DNA of 45,032 nt from Candidatus Staskawiczbacteria bacterium RIFOXYC1_FULL_38_18 (GTDB taxonomy: Bacteria; Patescibacteriota; Minisyncoccia; Minisyncoccales; Staskawiczbacteraceae): positions 1 to 45,032 of the forward strand of contig MHPP01000032.1 of NCBI GenBank assembly GCA_001822095.1, read 5' to 3'. Position 1 is the stretch's first letter; each line of letters starts with the position of its first letter. This document shows positions 1 through 7,456 of the stretch, in pieces. The notes under the pieces were generated by a model. It had not been told where the DNA came from, made no database searches, and was given only the letters and a program-made list of their open reading frames with translations. Made by a program: the position numbers and the translations under genes.

Positions 1-129
1 AAAAAATCATACACTTTTAGAATTATTTATCGCTCGCCCGAAAGAACGCTGACTAATGAAGAAATAAATAAGATACAAGAAGAAATCCGTGAAAAAACAA
101 AAACCGACTTAAGCGTGGTTTTAAGATAA
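1..129 (+). CDS. pheT: Phenylalanyl-tRNA synthetase beta subunit, C-terminal fragment (partial)
   Basis: The open frame enters from the left edge and ends at TAA 127-129, so only about 42 C-terminal residues are seen. The peptide has the pattern of the ferredoxin-fold anticodon-binding (FDX-ACB) domain that closes PheT: an aromatic/hydrophobic strand, then SPERTLTNEEINKIQEEI and a final strand ending in Leu-Arg. In the family this domain contacts tRNA-Phe and PheT partners with PheS. It is too short for the ORF track. The next gene starts 1 nt after the stop, so the two are probably co-transcribed. The call rests on a short domain but the pattern is characteristic. Confidence 0.8.
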   Translation, partial: KKSYTFRIIYRSPERTLTNEEINKIQEEIREKTKTDLSVVLR

Positions 130-130
130 T

Positions 131-733
131 ATGAATTATGCGTTTATTGATTTTCAAAATACTGATACTACTACGAAGAAACTGCTTGGTTTTGCAATAG
201 ATTGGAAAAAGCTGTGTAATTTTTTGAAAAATAATTGGAAATGCGAAAAAGTGTTTTTGTATATTGGCGTTGACGACAGAGACTTGGAAATGGCAAAAAT
301 ATCTGAAGAACTGAAAAATAGCGGATTTATAGTAAGAGACAAAAAACTTTTTTCATATAAAAATAAAGACAAAGAAATAAATGTTTCCTGCCCAAAATGC
401 GGAAATAAATTTATAGAAAAAATTGATACGGGTTTTAACAAAAAAGCCAACTGCGATGTTGACTTAACGGTTGATGCTATGGATTTGGCAAAAAATGGAG
501 ATGTATTTTACATTTTTACCGGTGACGGAGATTTTGAATTTTTAATCAGAAATGTTATTTTAAAAGGAGTTAAAGCTTATATAATTTCAAGCGCAAAAAA
601 GATAATAATTAGAGACCGCTATTTTACATCACGACTCTCTAAGAAATTGAAAAACATATGTGGGGAGTTTCCCGGCAAAGCAAATTTGATTGAAATTAAC
701 GACCTAAAATTGAAAATTACAAATTTAAAGTAA
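131..733 (+). CDS. NYN-domain (LabA/DUF88-like) putative ribonuclease
   Basis: A 200-aa protein with the acidic signature of NYN/PIN-like nucleases: D7 in FIDFQN, the CDVDLTVDAMDLA stretch (D109, D111, D115) and GDGDF at about 131-135. These would form the metal-binding site of a PIN-like fold. A CPKC knuckle at 87-90 sits in an insertion before the acidic core; I see no convincing second Cys pair, so zinc binding is uncertain. Family members are thought to cleave or bind RNA; the substrate here is unknown. It starts 1 nt after pheT and is followed by a terminator-like hairpin, so it is the last gene of the pheT transcript. No SD is visible before the ATG, as for most core genes here. Confidence 0.8.
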   Translation: MNYAFIDFQNTDTTTKKLLGFAIDWKKLCNFLKNNWKCEKVFLYIGVDDRDLEMAKISEELKNSGFIVRDKKLFSYKNKDKEINVSCPKCGNKFIEKIDTGFNKKANCDVDLTVDAMDLAKNGDVFYIFTGDGDFEFLIRNVILKGVKAYIISSAKKIIIRDRYFTSRLSKKLKNICGEFPGKANLIEINDLKLKITNLK

Positions 734-735
734 AG

Positions 736-762
736 GAAAACGCCGTACAGGCCGGCGTTTTC
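736..762 (+). terminator. Terminator-like hairpin after the NYN gene
   Basis: A perfect 9-bp stem GAAAACGCC/GGCGTTTTC with a 9-nt loop. It begins 2 nt after the NYN stop. The T run is inside the stem and no U tract follows, so efficiency is uncertain. Confidence 0.6.
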
Positions 763-848
763 TAATGCAACCTAAGTATAGCAGATTAAGGGCCCTTGTC
801 AAGAGTCAAAGGTTAAAAATAATTAAACGCAGTTTTAAGATAAGATCT

Positions 849-1118
849 ATGATTAATATTTTAGCAATCGGAGCAACTATCGCTGGTGTCGTTGCGATTC
901 TCGCCTATGTACCGCAGGTGGCTCACCTGATAAAAGTTAAGGATTCAAAAGGAATAAGTTTTGTGGCTTGGCTTACTTGGTTTTTATGTAATTTTATATT
1001 GCTAATTTACGCGGTTTCTATTAAAAACATTCCTTATGTCATAGTCTATTTTCTTTCTTGTTTAGCCAATTTAACAATTATTTTTTTAACGGCCAAATAT
1101 AAAAATAAAAAAGCATGA
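849..1118 (+). CDS. SemiSWEET / MtN3-like small sugar transporter
   Basis: The track ORF begins at 765, but the 28 residues before M29 are basic and non-hydrophobic. Starting at ATG 849 gives an 89-aa protein, the usual SemiSWEET size. It has three hydrophobic segments (about residues 5-25, 38-58 and 63-83) and the PQ-type motif AYVPQ in the first helix. The conserved KDSKGIS loop precedes helix 2. SemiSWEETs dimerise to make a channel-like sugar carrier in the membrane; the substrate cannot be read from sequence. Its TGA overlaps the gyrB ATG (ATGA), which suggests translational coupling. It could belong to the wider PQ-loop family, but the length favours SemiSWEET. Confidence 0.8.
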   Translation: MINILAIGATIAGVVAILAYVPQVAHLIKVKDSKGISFVAWLTWFLCNFILLIYAVSIKNIPYVIVYFLSCLANLTIIFLTAKYKNKKA

Positions 1119-3268
1119 AACTAAACATAAAATCAACAGAAGAAAAAATTGAAAAGAAAGCGGTTGTAAAACCCGTCCCTAAAAAAGCCGAGCCTGTTAA
1201 GGTTGCAAAAGAAAAACTGGTTGAAAAGAAGGTTGAGAAAGTTGTTGCAGATAAGGGAGCGGAGCGGACGCTTACCCCGAGCAAAGGCGAGGGGAAAAAG
1301 GAGGAAAGAAAGACAGAGGTTGTAAAATCCGAGCCGAAGATAGAAGCAAAAAAAACAAGAAAAGAGGGTGAATACACAGCCAAGGATATTTATGTTTTGA
1401 AGGGATTGGAACCTGTAAGGTTAAGGCCGGGAATGTATATTGGTTCAACCGGAATTGACGGCTTGCATCACTTAATTTGGGAAGTTGTGGACAATTGTTT
1501 GGACGAAGCAATGGCAGGATACGCCAAGGAAATTGAAGTTGTTTTGTTGCCGGAAAACCGTGTAAGGGTTTCCGACGACGGCAGGGGAATCCCTGTCGAA
1601 AAGCACCCCGACACAGGCAAATCTACTTTGGAAACGGTTTTGACAACCTTGCATGCGGGCGGAAAATTTGGGGGAGAGGCTTATAAGGTTTCCGGAGGTT
1701 TGCATGGAGTGGGTATTTCGGTTGTGTGTGCATTGTCCACCTATATGCTGGCTCATGTTGAAAGAGATGGCGGAATTTATGAGCAGGAATATATGAGAGG
1801 GGTTCCAAGAGGCTCTGTTAAAAAAGTCGGCGAGTCAAAAAAAACCGGGACAACACAAACTTTTGAATATGACGACACAATTTTTTCGGGCGAGCTAAAA
1901 TATGATCCCAAAAGAGTTCTAAGTCATTTACGTCAGCAGGCATATCTAACAAAAGGAGTTAAAATAATTTTTCGCGACGAAAGAAAAAAAGAAGAAGAGT
2001 CCTCGTATGTGTTTTATTTTGAAGGGGGGGTGGGCTCGTATGTAAAATATTTGGTTCAAGGAAACCATGCAAGGCATCCCAATATTTTTTCAATTTCTAT
2101 CGAAAAAGATAATATTGCAGTTGAAGCGGCTTTTCAGTACACACAAGAAATGGAATGTACGGAAGAATCTTTCGCAAATAATATTTACACTGTTGAGGGC
2201 GGAACGCACATTTCAGGATTTAGAACAGCTTTAACAAGATCCTTAAACGATTACGCCAGGCGCGAAGGGTTTTTAAAGGAAAAAGATGAAAATTTTTCAG
2301 GAGATGATGTAAGGGAGGGATTAACCGCGGTTGTTTCGGTAAAAATAAGAACTCCGCAATTTGAAGGCCAGACAAAAGCAAAATTGGGAAATCCGGAAGC
2401 AAAGCCCGCTGTTGAAGCAGCCACCGCCGAAGGATTGTCTGACTATTTAGAAAGAAATCCAAGCGATGCCAGGGCAATTGTTGAAAACTGTTTGCTGGCA
2501 ACAAAAGCAAGATTGGCCGCAAAAGCTGCGCGCCAGACGGTTTTAAGAAAGGGAGCTTTGGAGGGATTGGCCTTGCCCGGAAAGCTTGCAGATTGTTTGT
2601 CCAGAAACCCCGAAGATTCAGAAATTTATATTGTTGAGGGAGACTCCGCCGGAGGTTCGTCAAAACAGGCCAGAGACAGGAGATTTCAGGCAATTTTGCC
2701 GTTAAGGGGAAAGATTTTGAATGTTGAGAGAGCAAGGCTGGACAAAATGCTGGCCTCAAAAGAAATTAAAGCGCTTATTATTGCCATGGGAACCGGAATT
2801 GGCGAAGATTTTAATATTGAAAAATTAAGATATCACAGAATTGTAATTATGACCGACGCTGACGTTGACGGAGCGCACATTAGGACACTGCTTTTAACAT
2901 TTTTTTATAGGCACTTTAAGCCCGTTGTTGACGCGGGACACATTTATATCGCCCAACCCCCTTTGTATAAAATTTCTTTTGGCAAAACAGCCCAGTATGC
3001 GTATTCGGACGGCCAGCGAGATAAAATTATAAAAGATATGGGTAAAGCAACGGCTTCAATACAGAGATATAAAGGTTTGGGAGAAATGAATCCCGAACAG
3101 CTTTGGGAAACAACAATGAATCCGGAAAACAGGACATTGCTTCAGGTTGCAGTTGAGGAAGCTCACGAAGCAGATAAAACTTTAGATATATTAATGGGGG
3201 AGGAAGTTGAGCCCAGAAAGAAGTTTATCCAAACTCACGCTAAAGCCGCCAAAAATATTGACATATAG
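1115..3268 (+). CDS. gyrB: DNA gyrase subunit B (type IIA topoisomerase ATPase subunit)
   Basis: A 717-aa protein. The GHKL ATPase domain carries EVVDNCLDEA, DDGRGIPV and the glycine-rich SGGLHGVGIS lid. The transducer is followed by the TOPRIM metal site (VEGDSAGG, then MTDADVDGAHI) and the C-terminal QRYKGLGEMN motif. GyrB hydrolyses ATP to drive strand passage with GyrA, which is not in the window. The first ~87 residues, before YTAKDIYVLKGLEPVR, are a Lys/Glu/Val-rich, probably disordered extension not normal for GyrB. Part of it is encoded by a repeat-like sequence (1275-1294). ParE is the alternative, but TOPRIM and length fit GyrB. The ATG overlaps the preceding stop and no SD is visible. 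Its last codons contain the TTGACA of the downstream unit's promoter. Confidence 0.93.
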   Translation: MKLNIKSTEEKIEKKAVVKPVPKKAEPVKVAKEKLVEKKVEKVVADKGAERTLTPSKGEGKKEERKTEVVKSEPKIEAKKTRKEGEYTAKDIYVLKGLEPVRLRPGMYIGSTGIDGLHHLIWEVVDNCLDEAMAGYAKEIEVVLLPENRVRVSDDGRGIPVEKHPDTGKSTLETVLTTLHAGGKFGGEAYKVSGGLHGVGISVVCALSTYMLAHVERDGGIYEQEYMRGVPRGSVKKVGESKKTGTTQTFEYDDTIFSGELKYDPKRVLSHLRQQAYLTKGVKIIFRDERKKEEESSYVFYFEGGVGSYVKYLVQGNHARHPNIFSISIEKDNIAVEAAFQYTQEMECTEESFANNIYTVEGGTHISGFRTALTRSLNDYARREGFLKEKDENFSGDDVREGLTAVVSVKIRTPQFEGQTKAKLGNPEAKPAVEAATAEGLSDYLERNPSDARAIVENCLLATKARLAAKAARQTVLRKGALEGLALPGKLADCLSRNPEDSEIYIVEGDSAGGSSKQARDRRFQAILPLRGKILNVERARLDKMLASKEIKALIIAMGTGIGEDFNIEKLRYHRIVIMTDADVDGAHIRTLLLTFFYRHFKPVVDAGHIYIAQPPLYKISFGKTAQYAYSDGQRDKIIKDMGKATASIQRYKGLGEMNPEQLWETTMNPENRTLLQVAVEEAHEADKTLDILMGEEVEPRKKFIQTHAKAAKNIDI
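1275..1294. repeat. Repeat-like palindrome inside gyrB
   Basis: CCCCGAGCAAAGGCGAGGGG lies in frame within the N-terminal extension. Its reverse complement follows the same pattern (CCCYTCG...GCTCRGGG) as the sequence inside miaA at 20332-20351. The relationship is inferred from two or three copies. Confidence 0.4.
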
Positions 3269-3286
3269 TTTTAAAGGTGCTATACT
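3258..3286 (+). promoter_or_regulatory. Strong sigma70-type promoter overlapping the gyrB 3' end
   Basis: TTGACA (3258-3263), a 17-bp spacer and TATACT (3281-3286), preceded by TG as an extended -10 (TGCTATACT). The -10 lies in an inverted repeat GCTATA-CTAAA-TATAGC. It would start transcription near 3293 and drive the small unit that follows. Confidence 0.75.
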
Positions 3287-3344
3287 AAATATAGCCCCTT
3301 TTCGGCAGTTTCTTTCACCATTTTTTTAACGCGGAGGATTTTGT

Positions 3345-3488
3345 ATGTGCCAGCCCGATCAAGACACCGTCCTGGAGCCATTCGCCAATGCCTATGACGA
3401 GGAGGACCGGCACGGGCAAATGGGCGAAGAGCCGGAGGATATGGCTCCGTCAGAACGCAACCCCCATCGGGATTTTTTGGACAGCTAA
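3345..3488 (+). CDS. Small acidic hypothetical protein (47 aa)
   Basis: Below the track's length cut. ATG 3345 is preceded by a strong SD (GCGGAGGA, 8 nt upstream), which neighbouring core genes lack. The 47-aa product begins MCQPDQDT and is rich in Asp/Glu and Pro, with no membrane segment or recognised domain. It has its own consensus promoter (3258-3286) and a strong terminator (3511-3566), so this is a complete monocistronic unit. Codons are more GC-rich than in gyrB or the nuclease gene that follows, which suggests separate origin. I do not recognise the function. The promoter, SD and terminator are the case for a real gene; the peptide itself gives no support. Confidence 0.55.
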   Translation: MCQPDQDTVLEPFANAYDEEDRHGQMGEEPEDMAPSERNPHRDFLDS

Positions 3489-3510
3489 AGTCCCACTGGG
3501 CCGGGACTAT

Positions 3511-3566
3511 GCCCTGTGCGCACACGAGTTAACTCTCGTCTTGTGTGTCACAGGGCTCTTTTTTTT
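3511..3566 (+). terminator. Strong intrinsic terminator of the 47-aa unit
   Basis: An outer stem GCCCTGTG/CACAGGGC with further inner CACAC/GTGTG pairing, directly followed by TCTTTTTTTT. A smaller hairpin AGTCCC/GGGACT (3489-3508) sits just upstream. Confidence 0.85.
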
Positions 3567-3594
3567 ATTTTCAAAAAATGCTTAAATAAAATAT

Positions 3595-4344
3595 ATGTCG
3601 CGCTGGTACACTCCTAAAAAAACAACCGGTTTATATGATGGCTCGAAATCCGAGCCGTTTAAATTATCTCGTTCAAAAATAGAATATTTTTTGGAATGTC
3701 CTAAATGTTTTTACGTTGACAGAAAATTGGGAATAAGCAGGCCAAATGGATTTCCGTTTAATTTGAATATGGCGGTTGATATCCTTTTAAAACAGGAATT
3801 TGATATTTATCGCGAAAAGGCTCTGGCGCACCCGTTGATAAAAAACTACAAAGTTGACGCAATTCCCGCAAAGCACGAAAAAATTGATGAATGGAGAAAC
3901 ACCTTAAGGGGCATCCAATTTTTGCACCAGCCCACAAATTTTTTAATAACCGGAGCAATTGACGACCTCTGGCAAAACTCAAAAGGGGAGTATATTGTGG
4001 TGGATTACAAGGCAACCGCAAAATTTGGAGACATAAAGGAGTTGGATAAGTCTTGGCATGAATGCTATAAGCGCCAGATGGAAATTTACCAGTGGCTTTT
4101 TCGTCAAAACGGATTTAATGTTTCAGACACGGGATATTTTGTTTACTGCAACGGAAAAACCTACAACAGAATTTTTAACGCAAAACTGGAATTTGACGTA
4201 ACTTTAATTCCATACACCGGAAATGGGGACTGGATAGAGAAAACTGTTTTGGATATTCACAAATGCCTTAATTCCGACCAAATTCCGGAATCAAATTCAG
4301 AATGCGACTACTGCAATTATGTTAAAACAGTTAACGAAGGCTAA
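3595..4344 (+). CDS. PD-(D/E)XK superfamily nuclease (Cas4/RecB-like) with Cys cluster
   Basis: A 249-aa protein with the RecB/Cas4-like nuclease core: TGAIDDLW (about residues 119-126), then IVVDYKATAK (the D-x-K motif), then a Gln/Tyr motif YKRQMEIYQWLF. Cysteines near the N-terminus (CPKCFY) and at the C-terminus (HKC, CDYC) are placed as in iron-sulfur-carrying Cas4/AddB-type nucleases; whether they hold a cluster is inferred. No cas genes or CRISPR array are nearby, so a repair or DNA-processing role is more likely than adaptation. It overlaps the mnmA start by 26 nt, so the two are probably co-expressed. No SD is seen. Confidence 0.75.
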   Translation: MSRWYTPKKTTGLYDGSKSEPFKLSRSKIEYFLECPKCFYVDRKLGISRPNGFPFNLNMAVDILLKQEFDIYREKALAHPLIKNYKVDAIPAKHEKIDEWRNTLRGIQFLHQPTNFLITGAIDDLWQNSKGEYIVVDYKATAKFGDIKELDKSWHECYKRQMEIYQWLFRQNGFNVSDTGYFVYCNGKTYNRIFNAKLEFDVTLIPYTGNGDWIEKTVLDIHKCLNSDQIPESNSECDYCNYVKTVNEG

Positions 4345-5368
4345 AAAAAGGGTTTTTGTGGCGATGTCAGGAGGCGTGGACAGTTCGGTTTCTGCGGCTT
4401 TGCTGAAGAAGGCCGGTTTTGATATAGTTGGAGTTTATATGCGCCAGTGGGCACCCCCAATTTTGGGAAAAGAATGCATTTGGAAAACAGACCGGCAGGA
4501 CGCAATGAAGGTTTGCGCAAAATTGGGCATTCCGTTTTTAACATGGGACTTTTCAAAAGAATATGAAAAAGAGGTTGGTAAATATATGATTGAATCCTAT
4601 AAAAAAGGAATTACGCCTAATCCGGATGTTATGTGCAATAAAATTATAAAATTTGGATTGTTTTTTGACAGGGCAATGAAAGGGGGCGCAGACTATGTTG
4701 CCACAGGACATTATGCGCGCACTTCGCTCGGCAACAAACTTTTTAAAGCAAAAGATAAAAACAAAGACCAAACGTATTTTTTATACACAATTAAAAAAAG
4801 TCAATTAAGCAAGATAATTTTTCCAGTTGGGAATTTAGAGAAGCCCGAAGTTAGAAAATTGGCCAAAAAATTTGGTTTGCAAAACGCAGAAAAAAAAGAC
4901 AGCCAAGGAGTCTGCTTTGTCGGGCAGTTTAACATGAAAGAGTTTTTAAAAATGTATATAAAATCAAAAATCGGTAAAATAATTGATGTAAACGGCGAAT
5001 ATGTGGGAGACCATGACGGCGCTTTCTATTATACAATAGGGCAAAGGCATGGCCTAGATATCAAAAACGGGCAAGGGCCATATTTTGTGGTAAGAAAAGA
5101 CATTAAAAAAAATATAATATACGTGGGCAGGGAAAAAGACTTGCATTCGTCAAAAGCCGAAATTAAAAATATAAATTGGATTCAAAAACCCAAAAAGTTT
5201 CCGGCATTGCTTGATGTTCGCGCAAGATACAGGGCGCCGTTGATAAAAGCCGAACTAAAAAAAGACGGCACGCTAAATTTCAAGAAACCAGAGCGCGCCA
5301 TAACTCCCGGCCAATCAGCGGTTTTTTATAGGGGCAAGCATGTCCTTGGTGGCGGAATAATCTGTTGA
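4319..5368 (+). CDS. mnmA: tRNA-specific 2-thiouridylase MnmA
   Basis: A 349-aa protein of typical MnmA length. The N-terminal PP-loop ATP pyrophosphatase motif is MSGGVDSSV (about residues 16-24). The first catalytic cysteine lies in NPDVMCNK and the second in SQGVCFVG. The C-terminal part has the conserved YTIGQRHGL and RYRAPLIKA segments. The enzyme adenylates and then 2-thiolates U34 of tRNA-Lys, -Glu and -Gln, taking sulfur from an IscS relay not seen here. The start overlaps the upstream nuclease gene. A new promoter begins at its stop codon, so it closes the transcript. Confidence 0.93.
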   Translation: MLKQLTKAKKRVFVAMSGGVDSSVSAALLKKAGFDIVGVYMRQWAPPILGKECIWKTDRQDAMKVCAKLGIPFLTWDFSKEYEKEVGKYMIESYKKGITPNPDVMCNKIIKFGLFFDRAMKGGADYVATGHYARTSLGNKLFKAKDKNKDQTYFLYTIKKSQLSKIIFPVGNLEKPEVRKLAKKFGLQNAEKKDSQGVCFVGQFNMKEFLKMYIKSKIGKIIDVNGEYVGDHDGAFYYTIGQRHGLDIKNGQGPYFVVRKDIKKNIIYVGREKDLHSSKAEIKNINWIQKPKKFPALLDVRARYRAPLIKAELKKDGTLNFKKPERAITPGQSAVFYRGKHVLGGGIIC

Positions 5369-5392
5369 CAGGGATGTTTTGCCTGATATAAT
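5365..5392 (+). promoter_or_regulatory. Promoter of the copper operon
   Basis: TTGACA (5365-5370), a 16-bp spacer and TATAAT (5387-5392). It lies at the mnmA stop and about 95 nt before the csoR-like gene. Both hexamers match consensus. Confidence 0.75.
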
Positions 5393-5394
5393 GA

Positions 5395-5409
5395 ACCTAT
5401 ACCATAGGT
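5395..5409. promoter_or_regulatory. Candidate CsoR operator
   Basis: A perfect inverted repeat ACCTAT-ACC-ATAGGT sits 2 nt after the -10 box; a second overlapping repeat is ATACC-n9-GGTAT. Its position at the start site and the adjacent CsoR-like gene suggest autoregulation. Binding is inferred. Confidence 0.5.
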
Positions 5410-5485
5410 GCAGGTATTTAATTAAAAATTAATAAAATTCTGGTATTTGTATAAATGAATAAATAAAAATTAATTAACAAAAATT

Positions 5486-5761
5486 ATGTCGGAAACCAAC
5501 AAAGAAAAAGCATTGATAAATTTTAAAAAGGCGCATTCTCTTTTGGCCAGAATTATTGGCATGACTGAAAAGGGCGAATACTGCGTTGATATTATGCAAC
5601 AGGATTTGGCTGCCATAGGGCTTTTAAGGTCAGCCCATGAACTATTAATGGAAAATCATTTAAATTCGTGTTTTAAAACCGCGATGGCTTCGCAAAATGA
5701 TAGGAAGAGAAAGGAGATGACCAATGAAATACTTAAGGTTACAAAGTTGTTTAACAAATAA
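5486..5761 (+). CDS. csoR: CsoR/FrmR-family copper-sensing repressor
   Basis: A 91-aa all-helical protein of CsoR/FrmR size and pattern. C33 (EYCVDIM), H58 and C62 (ENHLNSC) reproduce the Cys-x24-His-x3-Cys spacing of the Cu(I) ligands of CsoR (Cys36/His61/Cys65 in the mycobacterial protein), which favours a copper sensor over the formaldehyde sensor FrmR. CsoR binds operator DNA without copper and releases it when Cu(I) binds. It is the first gene of an operon with an HMA fusion protein, a DUF1858 protein and CopA. A consensus promoter and an inverted repeat lie upstream, so it probably represses its own operon. Confidence 0.88.
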   Translation: MSETNKEKALINFKKAHSLLARIIGMTEKGEYCVDIMQQDLAAIGLLRSAHELLMENHLNSCFKTAMASQNDRKRKEMTNEILKVTKLFNK

Positions 5762-5766
5762 GAATT

Positions 5767-7224
5767 ATGAAAGAACACGTTTACAAAGTTGACGGGATGC
5801 ATTGCGCTTCGTGCGAAATTTTGATAGAGAAAAAACTTTTAGAAATTCAAAATATCAAATCTGTTGATGCATCCACATCCAAGGGGCAGGTGGTTGTGGA
5901 ATATGAGGGCGACAGGCCAAACCCCGAGAGATTGAGTAAAATGTTTAAGGAGGAAAACTATAGGTTCGCAGATATAAATAGCAAAAATCTGGATTCCCGC
6001 CTTCCCGCCTCCGCCGAAAGCTTCGGCGAGGCAAGGCGTGGGAATGACAAAAAAACGGCAGACGGGAAAACAAATACGACCTTGGTGGCTTTTAACTTCG
6101 CTATTTTTTTGATAATTGCCTTTTTATTTTTGCAGAAGCTGGGGATAGCTGATTTTATGCGAATAAGTTCTGCGTCCTCTCTGATGGCTTTTTTTGGATT
6201 TGGGATTTTGGCCGGGATCTCTTCTTGCGCGGCTCTGGTTGGTGGAATTGTTTTATCAATGTCAAAACAGTGGAATGACTTGTATTCTGAAACCTCCCAG
6301 CCACAGGTTGGTTCGTCCTGGGCGGGGAAAAAGCTTCAGCCCCATATTATGTTTAATTTGGGAAGGGTTGTTTCGTACGTTGTTTTGGGCGGAGTTTTGG
6401 GAATTATTGGAAGCCGGCTGCAAATTTCCCCGCAGTTTACAGCGTTTTTAATTATAGCGATATCGTTTTTGATGATTACCTTGGGGCTTCAAATGCTTGG
6501 AGTAAAAGCGTTCAGGAAGTTTCAAATTACAGCTCCAAAATCCGCAACAAGGTTCGTTTCAAATGAAAATAATTTTCATGGCAGAAACATGCCGTTTATT
6601 ATGGGAGCTTTAACTTTTTTTATTCCTTGCGGATTTACCATTACGGCCCAAAGTTTAGCTTTGCTTTCGGGAAATATTTTTCAAGGGGCATTAATAATGG
6701 GATTCTTTGCCCTTGGCACGGTTCCAATGCTTTTATTTATCGGGTTATCATCTGTTAGGTTTTCTTCAAAACCGCATACAGCGGAAAAGTTTTCCAAAAT
6801 TGCCGGATTTTTAGTTTTATTTTTTGCACTTTTCAATATTTCAAGTCAAATGAACGTTTTGGGTTTTACCGGGTTTAATAATATAGTTGCTTCAAGTCAA
6901 ACTCAAAATGTAAAGGTTAACGAAAAAGACCTGCCTTCAATTGTTGACGGTAAACAGGTTATTAAAATGACTGCTTATAGCAACAGAGATGTGCCTAATT
7001 ATTTTAAAGTGAGGGGGGGAGTTCCGGTAAGGTGGGAAATTACCGCAGATGAATCGGCGGGAGGTTGCAACAGTTCAATTATTTCCAGCAGCTTATTTGC
7101 GGGGGCAATTCCCTTGACTCCCGGACAGCTCTCAGTAAAAGAGTTTACTCCGCAAAGGGCAGGTAAATTCCGGTTTTCCTGCCAAATGGGAATGATTACA
7201 GGTATAATAGAAGTTGTAAATTAA
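5767..7224 (+). CDS. HMA-domain / DsbD-TauE-like membrane protein with C-terminal cupredoxin-like domain
   Basis: A 485-aa three-part protein. Residues 1-70 form a heavy-metal-associated domain with MHCASC (C13, C16). A short linker contains a repeat-derived stretch (about 75-94, see 5989-6048). About six membrane helices of the UreH/TauE/DsbD-like type follow (about 108-355). Residues ~395-485 resemble a cupredoxin-like domain with Cys at about 434 and a terminal SCQMGM, plausible copper ligands. Such fusions are known next to copper ATPases. It probably moves or reduces copper across the membrane and pairs with CopA, which shares an HMA domain. The direction of transport cannot be told from sequence. 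Confidence 0.75.
   Translation: MKEHVYKVDGMHCASCEILIEKKLLEIQNIKSVDASTSKGQVVVEYEGDRPNPERLSKMFKEENYRFADINSKNLDSRLPASAESFGEARRGNDKKTADGKTNTTLVAFNFAIFLIIAFLFLQKLGIADFMRISSASSLMAFFGFGILAGISSCAALVGGIVLSMSKQWNDLYSETSQPQVGSSWAGKKLQPHIMFNLGRVVSYVVLGGVLGIIGSRLQISPQFTAFLIIAISFLMITLGLQMLGVKAFRKFQITAPKSATRFVSNENNFHGRNMPFIMGALTFFIPCGFTITAQSLALLSGNIFQGALIMGFFALGTVPMLLFIGLSSVRFSSKPHTAEKFSKIAGFLVLFFALFNISSQMNVLGFTGFNNIVASSQTQNVKVNEKDLPSIVDGKQVIKMTAYSNRDVPNYFKVRGGVPVRWEITADESAGGCNSSIISSSLFAGAIPLTPGQLSVKEFTPQRAGKFRFSCQMGMITGIIEVVN
5989..6048. repeat. In-frame palindromic repeat inside the HMA fusion gene
   Basis: A roughly 60-bp GC-rich palindrome with nested arms. The outer pair is ATTCCC...GGGAAT with CGCCTT/AAGGC; the inner pair is GCCTCCGCCGAA/TTCGGCGAGGC around AGC. 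It contributes about 20 residues to the linker without breaking the frame. Its composition differs sharply from the flanks. Confidence 0.65.
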
Positions 7225-7231
7225 AAAAAAT

Positions 7232-7456
7232 ATGAAAGTTACTGAAAAAACAACACTAAAAAAAATATTAAACAAAAAAAACGTGGAGGAGATTTTGGCG
7301 AAAAACGGTGTGCCTTGTTTATCGTGCCCAATGGCGCAGTTTGAGATTGATAAATTAGAAATTGGAGAAGTTTGTAAAATGTATGATTTGGATCTGGAAA
7401 AAATCTTAAAAGAATTAAACCTGCCTGACGGCAGACGGGTAAAAAATAATGGATAA
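7232..7456 (+). CDS. DUF1858-type redox-disulfide domain protein
   Basis: A 74-aa soluble protein with a CxxC pair (C29, C32 in PCLSCP) and a third Cys at 48. The pattern (short helical N-terminus, then [11 protein letters not shown]) matches the small DUF1858 family, often named as hybrid-cluster-associated redox disulfide proteins. The function is not established; a thiol redox or copper-handling role fits its place between an HMA transporter and CopA. It ends in [11 protein letters not shown] and overlaps the copA start by 8 nt, suggesting translational coupling. Confidence 0.75.
   Translation: MKVTEKTTLKKILNKKNVEEILAKNGVPCLSCPMAQFEIDKLEIGEVCKMYDLDLEKILKELNLPDGRRVKNNG

Noticed and set aside
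2220-2759. 179-aa minus-strand ORF opposite gyrB
   Set aside because: It lies entirely within the TOPRIM-encoding part of gyrB and has no motif of its own; an antisense shadow.
1115-3268. ParE (topoisomerase IV) instead of GyrB
   Set aside because: The ATPase and TOPRIM motifs are shared, but the PLRGKILNVERARLDKML context and overall length fit GyrB better, and a reduced genome usually keeps gyrase. The distinction is not absolute.
3595-4344. Cas4 of a CRISPR system
   Set aside because: The fold and Cys pattern are Cas4-like, but there are no cas1/cas2 genes and no repeat-spacer array anywhere in the window.
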